Shown: piece by piece, positions 12,561 through 25,059 of the stretch
Layout of the letters: each line of letters begins with the position of its first letter
Numbering within the stretch: the stretch's first letter is position 1
Origin: Larus michahellis
Lineage: Eukaryota > Chordata > Aves > Charadriiformes > Laridae
Assembly: GCF_964199755.1 (NCBI RefSeq)
Contig: NC_133903.1
Span: 54,146,239 to 54,210,238, forward strand
DNA length: 64,000 nt
Direction of reading: 5' to 3'
Program-made: the position numbers and the translations under genes
The notes under the pieces: model-generated
Databases searched by the model: none
Told to the model about the DNA's origin: nothing
What the model saw: the letters and a program-made list of their open reading frames with translations, nothing else

Positions 12561-13660
12561 CTAAGACCCAGAGACTCCCTTACCCATCTCGTTAATTGTG
12601 GATCCTTCTTTCCAGGTCGGGTTTCCAGAACGTGACACCCTTCGGGTCGCTGTTTCCTCTCCCATCCATCGCAGTATGAGCTTTGCAAGGGGTATTTATT
12701 GCTCCTCCTCAGCAGGGACATAGGCATGATGTAAACTGTGCCAGAAATACCAATATGATGAAAATTCATGGTGATTCTTCCTCACCTCGCTGTATTCTGG
12801 ATGGTTTTTATGGGCGTGCAAACTGCAGAAATAAAAGAGTTCTGCACAAGCTCTCCTAAAAGTGATGGGAGCAATAGCAATGTGATTACGCGAGGGTTTA
12901 GCTTGCCGGCGAGACTGCTGAGCTGGCCCAAGGCACTACAGCCTGAAGTCAAGCCACACCATCGATCTCCGCTCCCTGGGTCACCGCGGGCAGCACTTTT
13001 TTCAATGACTTTGGGGTCCAGGGGAGGCTCAGTAGCATTTTGGGTGCTACCGGCTCCATGTCAGGAGGAACGGCAGCCCCACGTGTTCCTTTGCACACTG
13101 GGATGCAGCGGACCAATGATATGCTCTGACACGCTGGTGCTCCTGCAGACAGGATGGGGAGCATCATCACTCCAACCGCATCTCCAGGAGCTCCATGCAG
13201 CTCCTCCTGCTGCCTGCCCCCCGTTCCCCGCATCTCCGGGGGGTTCCCACTGGTTGGGATCTCCATCAGTGCGGTGCTGCTGCGACTGCCCTTCGCTGGG
13301 ACCTTGCCAATGGGCACAGATGCAGCTTCCAGCCCATTCTATGCTGCAGCTGGGGCTGGGAAGGGTTCAAGGAGTGCTGCTTCTTGGCCAGAATCGCCGG
13401 GAGGTCCAGGCATCCTGAGCTGTCACCAAGAACACCATGGTTTGGGGCTTCCTTAGGTGTCATACATAACTAATGACTCAGCAATAGCATATGGCAGGAG
13501 GAACGCTGGAAAGGTCCAGAGACAGCCACCAAGGTGGAGAGAAATCAAAATGGCAGCTGGGCCTGGCTGGGAGAACAAGAGCGATTTTTCCAGTCACTTC
13601 CATTTGTTCCAGTATCACTCAGCCCCACACCCAGTTGGATGAGAGACTGCAATTTCGCTT
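12561..13660. other. Non-coding DNA, GC-rich
   Basis: A 216-codon open frame (12768-13418, plus) spans most of this block, but other frames on both strands are also open and its product has no recognisable domain; I regard it as chance in CpG-poor, stop-poor DNA. Confidence 0.5.
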
Positions 13661-16600
13661 TAAGCGACGCTCTATGAAAAAGGACAGATAGCAGATCAGA
13701 CTGTAAACTGATGTAATTAAACAGGCAACATTAATTCCCAGCACCTGAGACTCAAGTCCTCCGTGCGGTGTCGATAACCCTAATTTCACTAATTTCGGCA
13801 AAGCCAACTGTACGAACAATGGGCGGAGGACGGAGGAGGCTCTTCACTCTTCTGGAGGAGCAGAAACTCGCAGCAATTATCAGTCAACAGTTCCAGCTGC
13901 CTGGTAAACTGTTAAGACTAAAGTAAACACATCGGGGCTCTGAGGCTGGAAACAGAAGAGCTGTAATTATTTTGGAGTTTAACAGTTGCCCCCCGCCTCC
14001 AGATAGAGGGGGCGAAACGGCGTAGGCCCCGACGCATCCAGCTTCCGGCAGAGAGGTGCGATGCTCCTCCTGCAGAAATTCAAGTGTGCTTCTAGGACGC
14101 TTAAGATTCAGGTGCGTCGTCTATAAAGCATTAACCGTTTCCTCCCGATGGCAGAGAAAAGCCGCATCGCCTTGGGCAAGCCACGTTCCGATGGAAAAAA
14201 ATTATCTCCTACGAGCCTCCCGAGAGGAGCAGGAGATTCCCTTGCCTTTGCGGAGCGCGCGGGGGAAACGCAGCTGTTCTGACAACCAGATCATGTTTGA
14301 TATCACCCGGGCCGACTCGATAGAGACGTCAAATGGGAAAAGATAGGAGCAGTCTGCCTCGCAGGTTAATTGGCTTACACTTTTTCATACCCTGTTTTAA
14401 AAGTAAGGCCTTCAAAATGCGATTGGGACAAGTGAGCCGCGTGGGGCTTTCTCCTGGGCGGTCTCGCAGCCTTCCCAGCGGCAAAACCACTCTGAGCGCG
14501 GGCTGTATATATGGTTGGATTTATGGAGTATTCATTATTTTAATAGCACTTATTGACTTAGGGTCAAATATCTTTTTCCAACATTTTTTTTTTTTTTATT
14601 TAAGGAAAGAGCCCGTATGTCACAATCTCATGCCTCATCTAATTGGATAAGTGTTTCCTTTGTCCTTGAAACCGAAAAGTAGACGGCGTATCCAGGAGCT
14701 ACAGAATGAAAAAGCATCTGCCTTTGGTATTTGGCATGCCTCAATTAAAAAACCCGCTGCCTGGGCTATCATTTTTTATTTTTTTTTTAATTCTGACCAG
14801 AGCACTTCTGCTCTGATTCAAGCAGACAGTCCCGAAGGTCGAGCTAGGGGTACGTAAAAAAAAAAAAACCAAAAAAAACCCCAACCCCGAATCCTTTGGA
14901 ACAATATATAGCACATTAATGTTTTACACACAACAGAAAAGAGGCCCAGATCCAGCAAAGCCAAGTTCGGAGTCACGCTGGAAGCACAGGAAGGGCTGGA
15001 GTGTTCGCTCCCCTCCGAGTGTTCCTGTAAGCTCCTGCTGGAGCGGAGCTCGGGTCCGCTCTCACGACGTGACTCCCCTCCCTCCCAGTCCCCCGAATCT
15101 GGCGCTCAATATGCACGAAACACTTCCATCTTTAAAAAATAATTGAAAAGGTGCACCCTGAAGTTCACTGGATCGATTCCTCTGAATTATTTTATTTAGA
15201 AGACACTTCATTGTGTCAAAGATTTAATGGAGAGGTTACGATGCCCAGCCTTCGGAATGTCAATGCATTAAAACGGAGCGTTGCAGGGAATGCTAAAATC
15301 CTCAGTAGTGCGCGCGCCCGAGCAAAACGGCCAGATTTATGAAATATGAAAATTATTATACAGAGTTTAGGTAAGACAGAGGCTGCTGGGGGAGAGCAGA
15401 AGAGGGGCCAGAATCCTTCTGCGTGTGTTTTACAAGTCGTGGGATGAAATTTAGCAGCCTCGCGACGGGCTCTTTTCAAGCATTCCCTTCCCAAGCTGTA
15501 TCTTTTGAAACGTGTATTTTTACGTGAGCGGTATTTCCCGGCACACTTGATTAAATATCTTCCCTTGTTATTTATTGCCCATTAAACAACGTATCTGCTG
15601 CACGTAGCTTCGTCAGACAAAAGATCCCCGCTCTCGCGTGCAGCCCTCGGCACGTCTTAGGCCAGAGCCGTTCACTGCAGCGATCCCGACGTGGGGCTGC
15701 AGCTGAGAAGCTTTGAGCAAACTCCGGCGGCGCAGATCAGGCTTCTCTGCTCATTAAGTTATTATTTCTGCTATCTCAGAATTACCCTCCTTTACTACAT
15801 TTTACACCTCTTGGTGCGCGCGATAAGGCTGTACTACAGAAGATGTCCAAAGGTTTCTCTCTCTCTCTCTGTCTCCTTGGGGAATCTCTCTCCGGGTGCT
15901 GCAGGAACAATTGCAATCCACCAAAGTACTGCCGGGCTGTAAAGTTTCAAGTGAAACGGAAGGGCGGGGGGAAGGAATGACAAGTCCTTTTTACTGAAAT
16001 TCTCTCCCCAAATGGATTTGGCAGAGCCCGGCTCTGCCGCTCTCAAAGCAAGGTTTATCATTTGCGCAGGCTGCTGCCCGAAGGGGGAAACGATCTTTGA
16101 AGTTGCTGAGTGATGGAAGGGGCTCCCCCCTCCTCTCCCTCACACACATTTTTTTTAAGGGTGGAGACTGGGAGATGCTCGCCTGCCCTGAGTCAGGAAA
16201 TTACATGACAAATTAAACAATTATGTGTTTAGGTGCTGAGCATCTCTTTAGAGTCAAACATGCATTTAGCATGAATTCCACGGGCATTTACGCTTTGCCC
16301 CGTCACCTGTAATTCTACACTGCGTTATTTTGCTGCACGTCAAGAGCTTCCCCGGTCCAGTATCTACGCCCTGAAGAGATTTCTTTATCGTTTAACTTTA
16401 TTACAGAAGGCACTGCCTGGACACTGTTGGAGTGACAAGGACTATTTCCTTAATTACTGTACATTGATAATAGCATTTACTCTGGCAGCTCCAGTGCTAT
16501 TCAATCAAGCAAGATTCAATACAAAAAAGCTGATTTGCCAAAAAAGAGATTAGCATAAGTGCCTACAGTCACATTCTATTTTTGAAGGTAAAGCTACTGT

Positions 16601-16900
16601 GTCTGTGAGCTTTCTTGTGGGAACTTTATAAAGAGAGATTAATCTAGTTTATCTCCTTCAAAAGATATTTGGGGAAATCGCAGAGAGTCACTGTTTAGGC
16701 TCTTTTGGTAAGAATATTCTATAAACATGGAAAATAAAAGTGCTAATCGGCAGCAGGAAGGTATTTTTTTTTTTCTCTTATGTAGACGTAGACATTTGTT
16801 GTGAAAAACTCTGTGTTCCCCAGTTTGCAATCGCTGTTCTTTGTCATTTAATCAAGTGGTGACTGTAGCTGTTGCACTTTAAAATTAAATGCTATTATTT
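13661..16900. promoter_or_regulatory. Candidate cluster of conserved non-coding elements
   Basis: About 3.2 kb almost without mobile elements, with several AT-rich unique segments (14,330-14,420; 14,500-14,780; 15,110-15,360; 15,530-15,800; 16,190-16,620). It has the texture of a gene-desert enhancer cluster near a developmental gene. NFIA would be the expected neighbour by synteny. Not testable without alignment. Confidence 0.3.
15856..15876. repeat. (CT)n simple repeat
   Basis: Short dinucleotide CT run with one GT interruption. Confidence 0.85.
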
Positions 16901-19900
16901 ATGGTAGAACTTGTTCTAGTTAAAAATGCAGACCTCAGCACTGCGTACGTTTGCAAGCAGAAGGTTAAGCAGGACATTTTAAATGGTAAAGCAAAGGGCT
17001 TAATCAAGGCTGAAGAGCAAAACGCAGTGGGATAACAGATATAGTAAATAGGCATTAATCACCATACAGGCTTAATCCAGGTATTAGGCAGTCTTGGGGC
17101 TAATATGAAGACTCACTTACGCAAGGACTCGTTCTACCAAGCCTGAAGGAAGTGAATAACTTTATTCTTGGGAGAAATTTCACCAATGCTGCAAGGCCCT
17201 CGCAATATCAGGCCTACATTACGTCTTTGTAAAAGGATCATCGCACAATTCTTTTGCCTGAAGGGGATTTCCGAGTTAGGCTTGTGGGGGGTGTGGTTCA
17301 AGAAAGGAAAAAATTGAATGGCCAGAGCATAAGGAGCCACTTTTTCATGTTTGTTTTTTTTTTTTTTTCCCCCTGACACTATTACTGTGACATCAAAATC
17401 CGAGCTAAGCACTTCTTGCCAAAGATGGACCAGATAAAATCACAAAGGCAGTATCATCTCATGGGCAACAGCTCACTGTCTTAGTGACAAATTTAGTGAC
17501 TACAAATCCAGGCTTAGAAAATAGTCCTTCCCTAGTCATAATCCAGCACTCGCACCCTGGATTTGCGTTTAACTACTGGTGAAGTAAAATTTCAGTTTCA
17601 AGAAGATAACAGGACACCCATAGGTACAAAATTCACTATACAAAAGTTCTTTTATTAGATGCTTAGAAAGATTAAAGTGCTTCCACGTCTAACATCAAAA
17701 ATTCCAAATCTTTATACAAGTGGACATGTCATCCGTACTGACGCAGCAGGGCACAAACCCCAGCCTCCGGCCCAGGGTGGGTTTTGGCGTCCTGGTCAAG
17801 TTTGCCCCTGAAACGGAGCAGGCAGACTCATGGTAAGCACCACACGACCTAACCTGAGGAAAGGGGAAGGAGATGGAAGTGGGAAATGGGGTAGATGGCC
17901 ACGGTTTATCTATTCAAGGAATAGCAAGATGAAAAAAATAAATCCACAAACCTTTAATTGTGAATGTAGGAGAGGGACAGTGATGTAACTGTTCCCAGGG
18001 AACACTATTCTTATTTTGTAGAGGGAGGTGAGCCAAGATACTTAAGCTCTAGAGAACCTTTAACACAGGAAGCTATTTATCATAACAAGCTTGGTTGATA
18101 CTGCTCCCATACTGAACCAATTAGATTAGCCTATTTCGTCATACTTCATAACTTGGGATGATAGGTTTCCAAGCATGGTACAGTGCAGTAATTGAATTTT
18201 GATCAAACACACATGGCCCATAACCCAGTATGTGAAACTTTCAGAACAGTTCACAGCTTTTAAATATCCAGTCAACATGTTGCCAAAAGTACAGGATGTA
18301 CTTGATGCAAGTGGGAGAGGAGGGGGGGAGCACGAGTCCACGCCGTAACTTGGTACAGCTGTAAAACAAACATTTTTTTGTTCCGATTCTGTTCCTACTT
18401 TAGCAAAGGAGCTGGGAGGAAGACAGTGAATGTCAAGTAAGTCGTTTTTCTCCCCAACCCCCACACCTCCCCCCGCACACATTTCCCTTTTAACATTCTT
18501 AGATTACCACAACCTTTTAAATTCACTATACTGTACTTTCATACTGTATTAGACACACCAGCAATTATGTTTGTTAGCATGACACATCCATTGCTTACAC
18601 TTGGTTAACAAAATAACTTAGAAGTCGCATGCATCATCCTCTTAATAGGGTTATAATCAATGGGACCATGGAATGAAAGCCCTAAAAATTACCCCCCACC
18701 TCTGCATTCCCCAAGCTTCTGCCGCTGCCAACACAATCCATATGGTGGGCAGCCTCGTCAGGCTCAAGGTGAACACTCAGTCAGTTCTTCGCAGGCAGTG
18801 ATCTCCTCTTACATGTTCTTGCCATGTTTTCCCCATGGTAAACCCAAGGAACTTTGAAGAAGACTCTGCGTAAAGGAAACAGAATACGTGAATAAAGCCA
18901 TTCCTACGGCTCTACTGACTCGGGGGCAAAGCACCCACCGCAGAACAGGTTCATGACATGGAAAATGCTGTGCCAGACTTTCTTTTGAGCGAGTAATGGC
19001 TATCCATATCAAAGCTGCTCTCTGGCCTACAGCTAAGAGTCTGGCGTGCTTAAGCAACAGAGCAGGGTATCACCAACCTCTGCATATGGTGCTGCCAACT
19101 TCTTTCTCAGCTTTGAATGCTTTGACCTGAAAGGCAGCTGGAGGCAGCTCCAGGCATCTCAGCTACCCGAAAGGGAAGCACCAGGGCAGCCAGCGCCTTC
19201 GCTTTCATCGAGGTGGTGCAAATGACATAAAAGATGGGGAATTTCTGCTACAGCCCTCGGACGAGTGTAGGATCTGACGGTTTACCCAAGCGCTGCTAGT
19301 TGCACTCTGTGGATCCTCTGCCTCCGAGCCGTCTCACACACCTGCTCTGGAGTACAGCTGTGTTGGAGAGGCAGCCACAGGTTCCAAGGGGAGAAACGGT
19401 GCTTTTCAGAGGGAATAAAACGCACATCTCATTTAGGCTTGCTGTTGGTCGGGGACAGGTATATTGCCCCATTACAGCCACCTCCCTGTCAGAGTGCAGA
19501 GGATGCGCTGGATCCATCTCCCTCCCCGCCCCACTCCCCACTAAGTTACGATGCTGCAGAGAAAAGGAAAAAAAAAAAAAAGAAAAAGAATTTGTGTTCA
19601 ACTTATCAGACTTGGACCAAGCCTCAGCTCAAACCAAGGTTAAATAGGCCTGTTCTAAGCCTCTTAAAGATAGGATTTATATAGTAATTAGAGTAATGGA
19701 AACCGATCTTTATAATTTTTATACTGCCTAAAATTCTGCTGTGTCATATGCATCTGCAGAGCCTGAGAACTGTGCTCCTCGGAGAGTGCACTGCAGTCTT
19801 GAAAGCAGCCATTCAAATGTATAATGGAGAATTATCGGAGCATGAGTATGTTCCAGATTATAATGAAGCACGAAGAATAAGAATCAGAAATCCTGGGAAA

Positions 19901-22900
19901 AGCAAGGAGTTTGTGTTTGAGACAAGCAGTATTTTTTAAACACTTTCTTTTGTTGGGAGTTTACGGAACGAGATCTTCATCACACATGGTGCAAACAGCA
20001 TTGAGGCTGCCCTTTTTATTCTTACATTTCCTTTCTTTTCCTTTGCTACAGTCTTAGGTCTATAGAGTGCGCGTAGTGCAAAATGCGTCTTGGCCAGACA
20101 GAATCCTCACATCCACTTTCCAGTTTCCTCTGTCGTACAAGGAAAAACACCGGAGCACTAAGTCTTTGCCGTTTGATAAAGAACAACTTCAGAAGATTTG
20201 GAGATCTGATAGGGGGTTTGGCTCCACCTTCAGGAAGCAGAAGGCAAAGAGACAACACGGTTTTAAGTTTCAGACATACTTCCTGCAGAAACTGAAGCCT
20301 ACAACCCCCTCTTATTGACATCCACTGCTCCCCAATGTGTCTTTGCTTCATACATATAAAAGTTGCCCTGATCTGATGCTGTGACATTTCTCCATACTTG
20401 ATTCAGCTCTGAAGAGTCCAACTCCTCCTAGAGGTACTTGAGAACTTGTGGCAGGATGGCCAAAGGTAGCTGATACATGAACAAAGAGAGATGATACATG
20501 AACAAAAGGAAACGAAAAGCAGCTCTGGGGTGAAAAAAAGCAGCTGTGACACATAGGATGTCATAGAGCTGTATCAAATATTATCAGCCATTTACCCCGT
20601 CAGTGCGAAGGTTTCCATATAGAATGCAATTTTCTTGTAATTCACGGAGATTAGAAGGGTTCTCTGGGTAACACAGATTGAGAAGAAGAAAGTGGGAAGA
20701 GTCTTGATCAAATTTCAGTCTAGAAAAACACTTAAGCGTATGTCTAAAGTTAAGCTATTTTTTGTCCTCAGATTCAGGCAGAAGATGCAAACAGAATAAT
20801 CTCTTGCATTTCACCTCTTGGCAGACTCTGAAGCAGGTTGAACCCAGAACATAGTAGCTGGTTAAAAATCACGACTTAAATGAATTTAAAGGATGCATTT
20901 TTTTAAAGCAGCCATGTAGCGACCATTTACAAAACTGAAAATGGCAAAGTAGTTAGGAATGAGACTACACCGAGTTTGAAAGACTATATGACGTATTAGC
21001 GAAATAACAGGCAATCACACAATTAGTGACAGTCCTATGAGGCAATGGAAACGTATGGATGCTTGCAAAATCCTGCCTTTGGCATTTCCCCAACTGGGTG
21101 CATAACCACCCAACCTTATTGTGTTCAACATCATTTTCTGGAGGAAACAGGTTTGAAAACTGCAGAGCAAGCAACAGGAATGGTTCTCGGTGCAGAAATG
21201 GACTAAACACCTAATGAATCTAAAAATAAAATAAAAAAAACTACTGAGAAAAGATGCTAGAAGACTGAATAGACATAGCTGTGTAAGCAAATATAACTGA
21301 ATATACTCTTGAGGAACAAAGGAAACAATTCTTGATGGGGTGACAACAGATGTTCTCCAAAAAAATTCTAACAGAGCATTTCAAACACAAAGACCTTCCT
21401 GTGGAGCTGAGAAGTTTTACTGGCACACGTACAGTAATACATCTTTGGAAACATAATGAAACCTAACATTTAAGGTGTTATCAGGTCCTGAAAGCAGAAG
21501 TGATATCTTCATGTAATAAGTAGTGGGTGGTGGTGGAGAGGGAAACCGTCAGGACAACAAAATACTGTCACAGGAAGTTGCCATAGCATAGTTGTGATTT
21601 AAATTGCAGGAGGAATAACTAGTCAGAGAGTTTCTTCTAAAATATCTCGAAATCCACTCTTTTGGAAAACACGAGCGAAAGATGCACAGGCTGACCTAAC
21701 TGAACAACTACAATCCAGAGTAATTTATTAATACAGTAAGCACAATTAAGTACGACGACTTTCACACTGTGTGAGTGACTGCAAAGTGTCCAAAGCTGAA
21801 TGCTTCTACCTGCTACTGCTCTTCCAGATCATGGTTAAGCATATTGCAGAAAATCCTAAAATGGACTTAAAAAAAAAAAAGGACAGGTTTATAGAGTCAT
21901 TTGCGCAATGACTGAACTGCACCGATACTTAGGGAAGATTTGGATTTAACTCCTGGCATGGATCTGCAGCATCTCCAGCGAAGAGCTTTATACAGTTTTT
22001 TAAAGGCTAGGCACTTCAAATTCTTTTTTTAAACTCTGGTCTTTACTTTTTATGTTCTTTATTTTTACAGATACAGAATAATACTTCTCTGTCTTGTTGG
22101 AATGTTGAAAGGATTCCCGAATATCTGCAAGGCCAGCAGATATCATTTTATCTGGGAACGAGACAGGAGGATGACATAGTACATTGTCTAATTATTTTTA
22201 TTGCTTTGCAACTGTTTTGGGGAAAACAATCCAGAGAGATTATTCCAGTGCAGTCAGAGCGATCGGAACTCCAGAAACACTAGGATGGACAACTTGATTG
22301 ACAGGAGAAAGCTAAAGCAGGCAGCAACACAGAAAATCATCATAGGACAGACATTTTGATAAATACTACTGTAGCCAATTTATTATTAACACAGTGGGAC
22401 AGCTTTACATCTTGCATCACACTTTTCACAGCCCTTATGGTAAACATGCCATAGCTGACAATTACAAGATGAAAACAAAGACCTCACTAACTCTCTACTG
22501 GCCCCGCAGTACTATCTGCTTACTCTGTTAACCCTCTCTAAACTTCAGCTAGGCAACTCAACAAGCATATAGAAACGCAGATATGCGCGTTCAGATATAG
22601 AACATAACTCCAGCAGTATCCGACACAAGTTCCAAAGGTGGCACTAATTCTAAAAGGCTTTACAGACAAAGGAGAGGGTTGCAAAAGAAGCAGAAAGTTG
22701 TTAGTACAAGATTGACGGTCAAGTGGAATACCATCTACAGGAAAGAGAAATAACATTTTGCTAAGGTTCGCAATGTTGCTCTGTCTGGTCACCCGTGGCT
22801 TGCTTCCGACTGCTGTGACGAAGCAGCGCAGTCCTGACAAGAGCATGCACTGGTATCACGAACCACAGCGCATCAGGATGAAAGAATCCCATAGCAGTTT

Positions 22901-24831
22901 CTATTTCCTGGATTAGCGGACACACATCTTCTGTTTCTACAGAAACACTGTAACTTGGAATAACAAATCCTTCTTTCTGCTGGCTACTTGGTTTCTGGGA
23001 TTAACAAACTATCTGACGGACCTCGTAACCATATTTTCATCTGATCCACACAAAATAGCTCCTGTATTCTTTTACGGATAATGAAGCACAAGACAGACTG
23101 CTGAAATCATTAAGTCAAACCCTCTGCTACTTTTACACATGGAGATACATTTTAGAATGAAATCCTGTGTGATGAGTTGCCCAAGGCTATTTTTTTATTT
23201 TAATGTCCATGGTATCTTCCCGCTTTCACAGCTATATTATCAGCTTCAGGGTTAACAAACAAAAAGCAGACAAGTCACAGGATGATCTTAGCTGTGAGAT
23301 TTTATTTGATTCAAGCATTTATTTTCCATCCACTTCCTGTCTATTTCTGAAAGTATTTCAGGAAACAAAACTGACATGCACAAAAAGCACTCAGTGAAAG
23401 AGACAAAAGGGAGAGGCAACTAATATCAGGCAAGGGAACGAAGCTAACAGAGCGTTCTTGTCTCTTTGAACCCACAAGTAAAACGCATGTTAGCAAGTAT
23501 TCCAAAAGTACATCTTTCTTGTGTGAAGGAAAGAATTAATGTTAAGCACAACGTATGCTTTGCGGTTTATTCTCATTACATGGTATGTCAGGTTATGCCA
23601 ATTTGGAAAAAAACAGGATTTCTTTACAAAGCTTTCTGTGCACCAGTCTTAATGTAGGTTTAGAAGAGACTAAAACCCACAAATTGCACTTTAAAAAATC
23701 AATTTAGGAATCTTATTTTTTGTAATTCCCTTGAAAATACCGTTTGTGGACACATTAGTAACATTTTGAAAGTTTTGTCTGAAAAACAAAAGAATAGCCC
23801 AAGTTTTTGAAAAAAAAATCTACAATGAAGTATATATCACGTGGATTTCTCACTCAGTTACTACCAGTTTTCATTAGAAGGTGAAGGGAATGTTTAAAAT
23901 TGGTCAAACCACATGAAGATTCTGTTGACGTGTTTTCTGTCTCGGTGTGTGTATATACTTTTCTTTACAGGAATGTCTAGGTAAATCTTGGTTGTCCTAA
24001 AGACTTTGGTCAAAAAACTTTAAAGGACACAGAATTTATTTCACTGAAACCCAACTGATCTAAAATAAGAACCTTTTAAGGGCTTTATTGGTACAAAGAA
24101 TTCTCTTTTTTGACATTCTGTAGCTGTAAAACACATGCACCAATTTCTTTTCAGAGAAAGAAGATATTTCACTAGGGATGGTGGCAAGGGAGGAAACCCC
24201 CCCCATCAAAATAAGCAGAATGATTATTTCCTATTCTAACATCCAGGCACCCCAACAGGCACCCTCCTTTTTTGTGATGTGTCATCTACGGTTCTATTTT
24301 TTATGCATACACATGTCTACTGTTGATCAGCACTGATCAAATTTTGCAACTTGACCGAAATTTGTCTTTAAACTTTACAGAAACAATTATTTGATTTAAT
24401 AGAATTTCACAGGATACACCAGCGCCCAATTTAGGGACGTGTGGATTTTAAGTAACACGATAGAAAGAAAGGCAGTTTCTGTGGTTTGGGATATTTAAGT
24501 TCATTTACAAACTGCCACATAGTTATGAAAACAAACCCCAGGTGTAATCCTGGCTCACCCATGCTAAAACTCTTATCAATTTCAACGGACTAAAGATCAG
24601 CATAGTTGTTCTGAACAACTTTCTCCACCTCTTTATAAACTCTAAATTATACTTAGACACAGAACAACACCAGTGCAAATTGCAAAAGTCTGCACATTTC
24701 ACAAACGGTACAACTTGGCAACAAACCACATGCTCGCAGAAACAGAGCAGCCACAAAGAAACCTGGCGCCTTTGAGGTAAACTCATTCACTTGAGGAATT
24801 TTCATATTTTATCATCTTTGTTCAATGTACA
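16901..24831. other. AT-rich DNA downstream of TM2D1
   Basis: No gene is supported. A minus-strand AATAAA at about 17,651-17,656 and the 3'-UTR-like texture of 17,640-18,660 leave room for a long TM2D1 3' UTR or a separate transcript. A 61-codon open frame at 19,757-19,939 has an unusually protein-like composition (see findings). Confidence 0.5.
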
Positions 24832-24837
24832 TTTAAT
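24832..24837 (-). terminator. Candidate TM2D1 polyadenylation signal (ATTAAA)
   Basis: Minus-strand ATTAAA lies about 112 nt past the stop codon and would give a very short 3' UTR. No clear GU-rich element follows. A canonical AATAAA further away at 23306-23301, or another near 17656, could equally be the real site; only transcript 3' ends can decide. Confidence 0.3.
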
Positions 24838-24948
24838 ATTCAGCTCTGACGAACTGTAATTAATAAGTCATCAGCAATTTCAGTGGACAACTAGATCCAT
24901 CTGCGAACATAAAATGCACCTATACATTCGTGACACTTACTGCCAGGG

Positions 24949-25059
24949 TTAAGGATAGGTCTGCATTTTCCTGAACGTTGCATTGGTAATAGTGAGCCGT
25001 GTAAGCCTTGCTCCATAGTAATCTATAATGTAACTAGAGCCATCGGAAGGTCCGACGAT
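24949..25059 (-). CDS. TM2D1: TM2D1 coding exon 6 (C-terminal tail and stop)
   Basis: The exon begins after CGTAG at 25061-25060 and reads IVGPSDGSSYIIDYYGARL, ending KMQTYP and TAA at 24951-24949. The Tyr-rich tail and terminal Tyr-Pro match the family. There is no methionine near its start, so ORF searches miss it. Confidence 0.94.
   Translation of the reverse strand: MVGPSDGSSYIIDYYGARLTRLTITNATFRKMQTYP

Noticed and set aside
12768..13418. 216-codon plus-strand open frame
   Set aside because: No recognisable domain, open frames on the opposite strand at the same place, low-complexity Pro/Ser/Cys composition and no splice or promoter context.
1..20000. NFIA coding exons
   Set aside because: Expected on the left by synteny, but no stretch resembling the NFI DNA-binding or C-terminal region was found.
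20469..20508. Two copies of gatacatgaacaaa
   Set aside because: Real but very short local duplication with no further structure.
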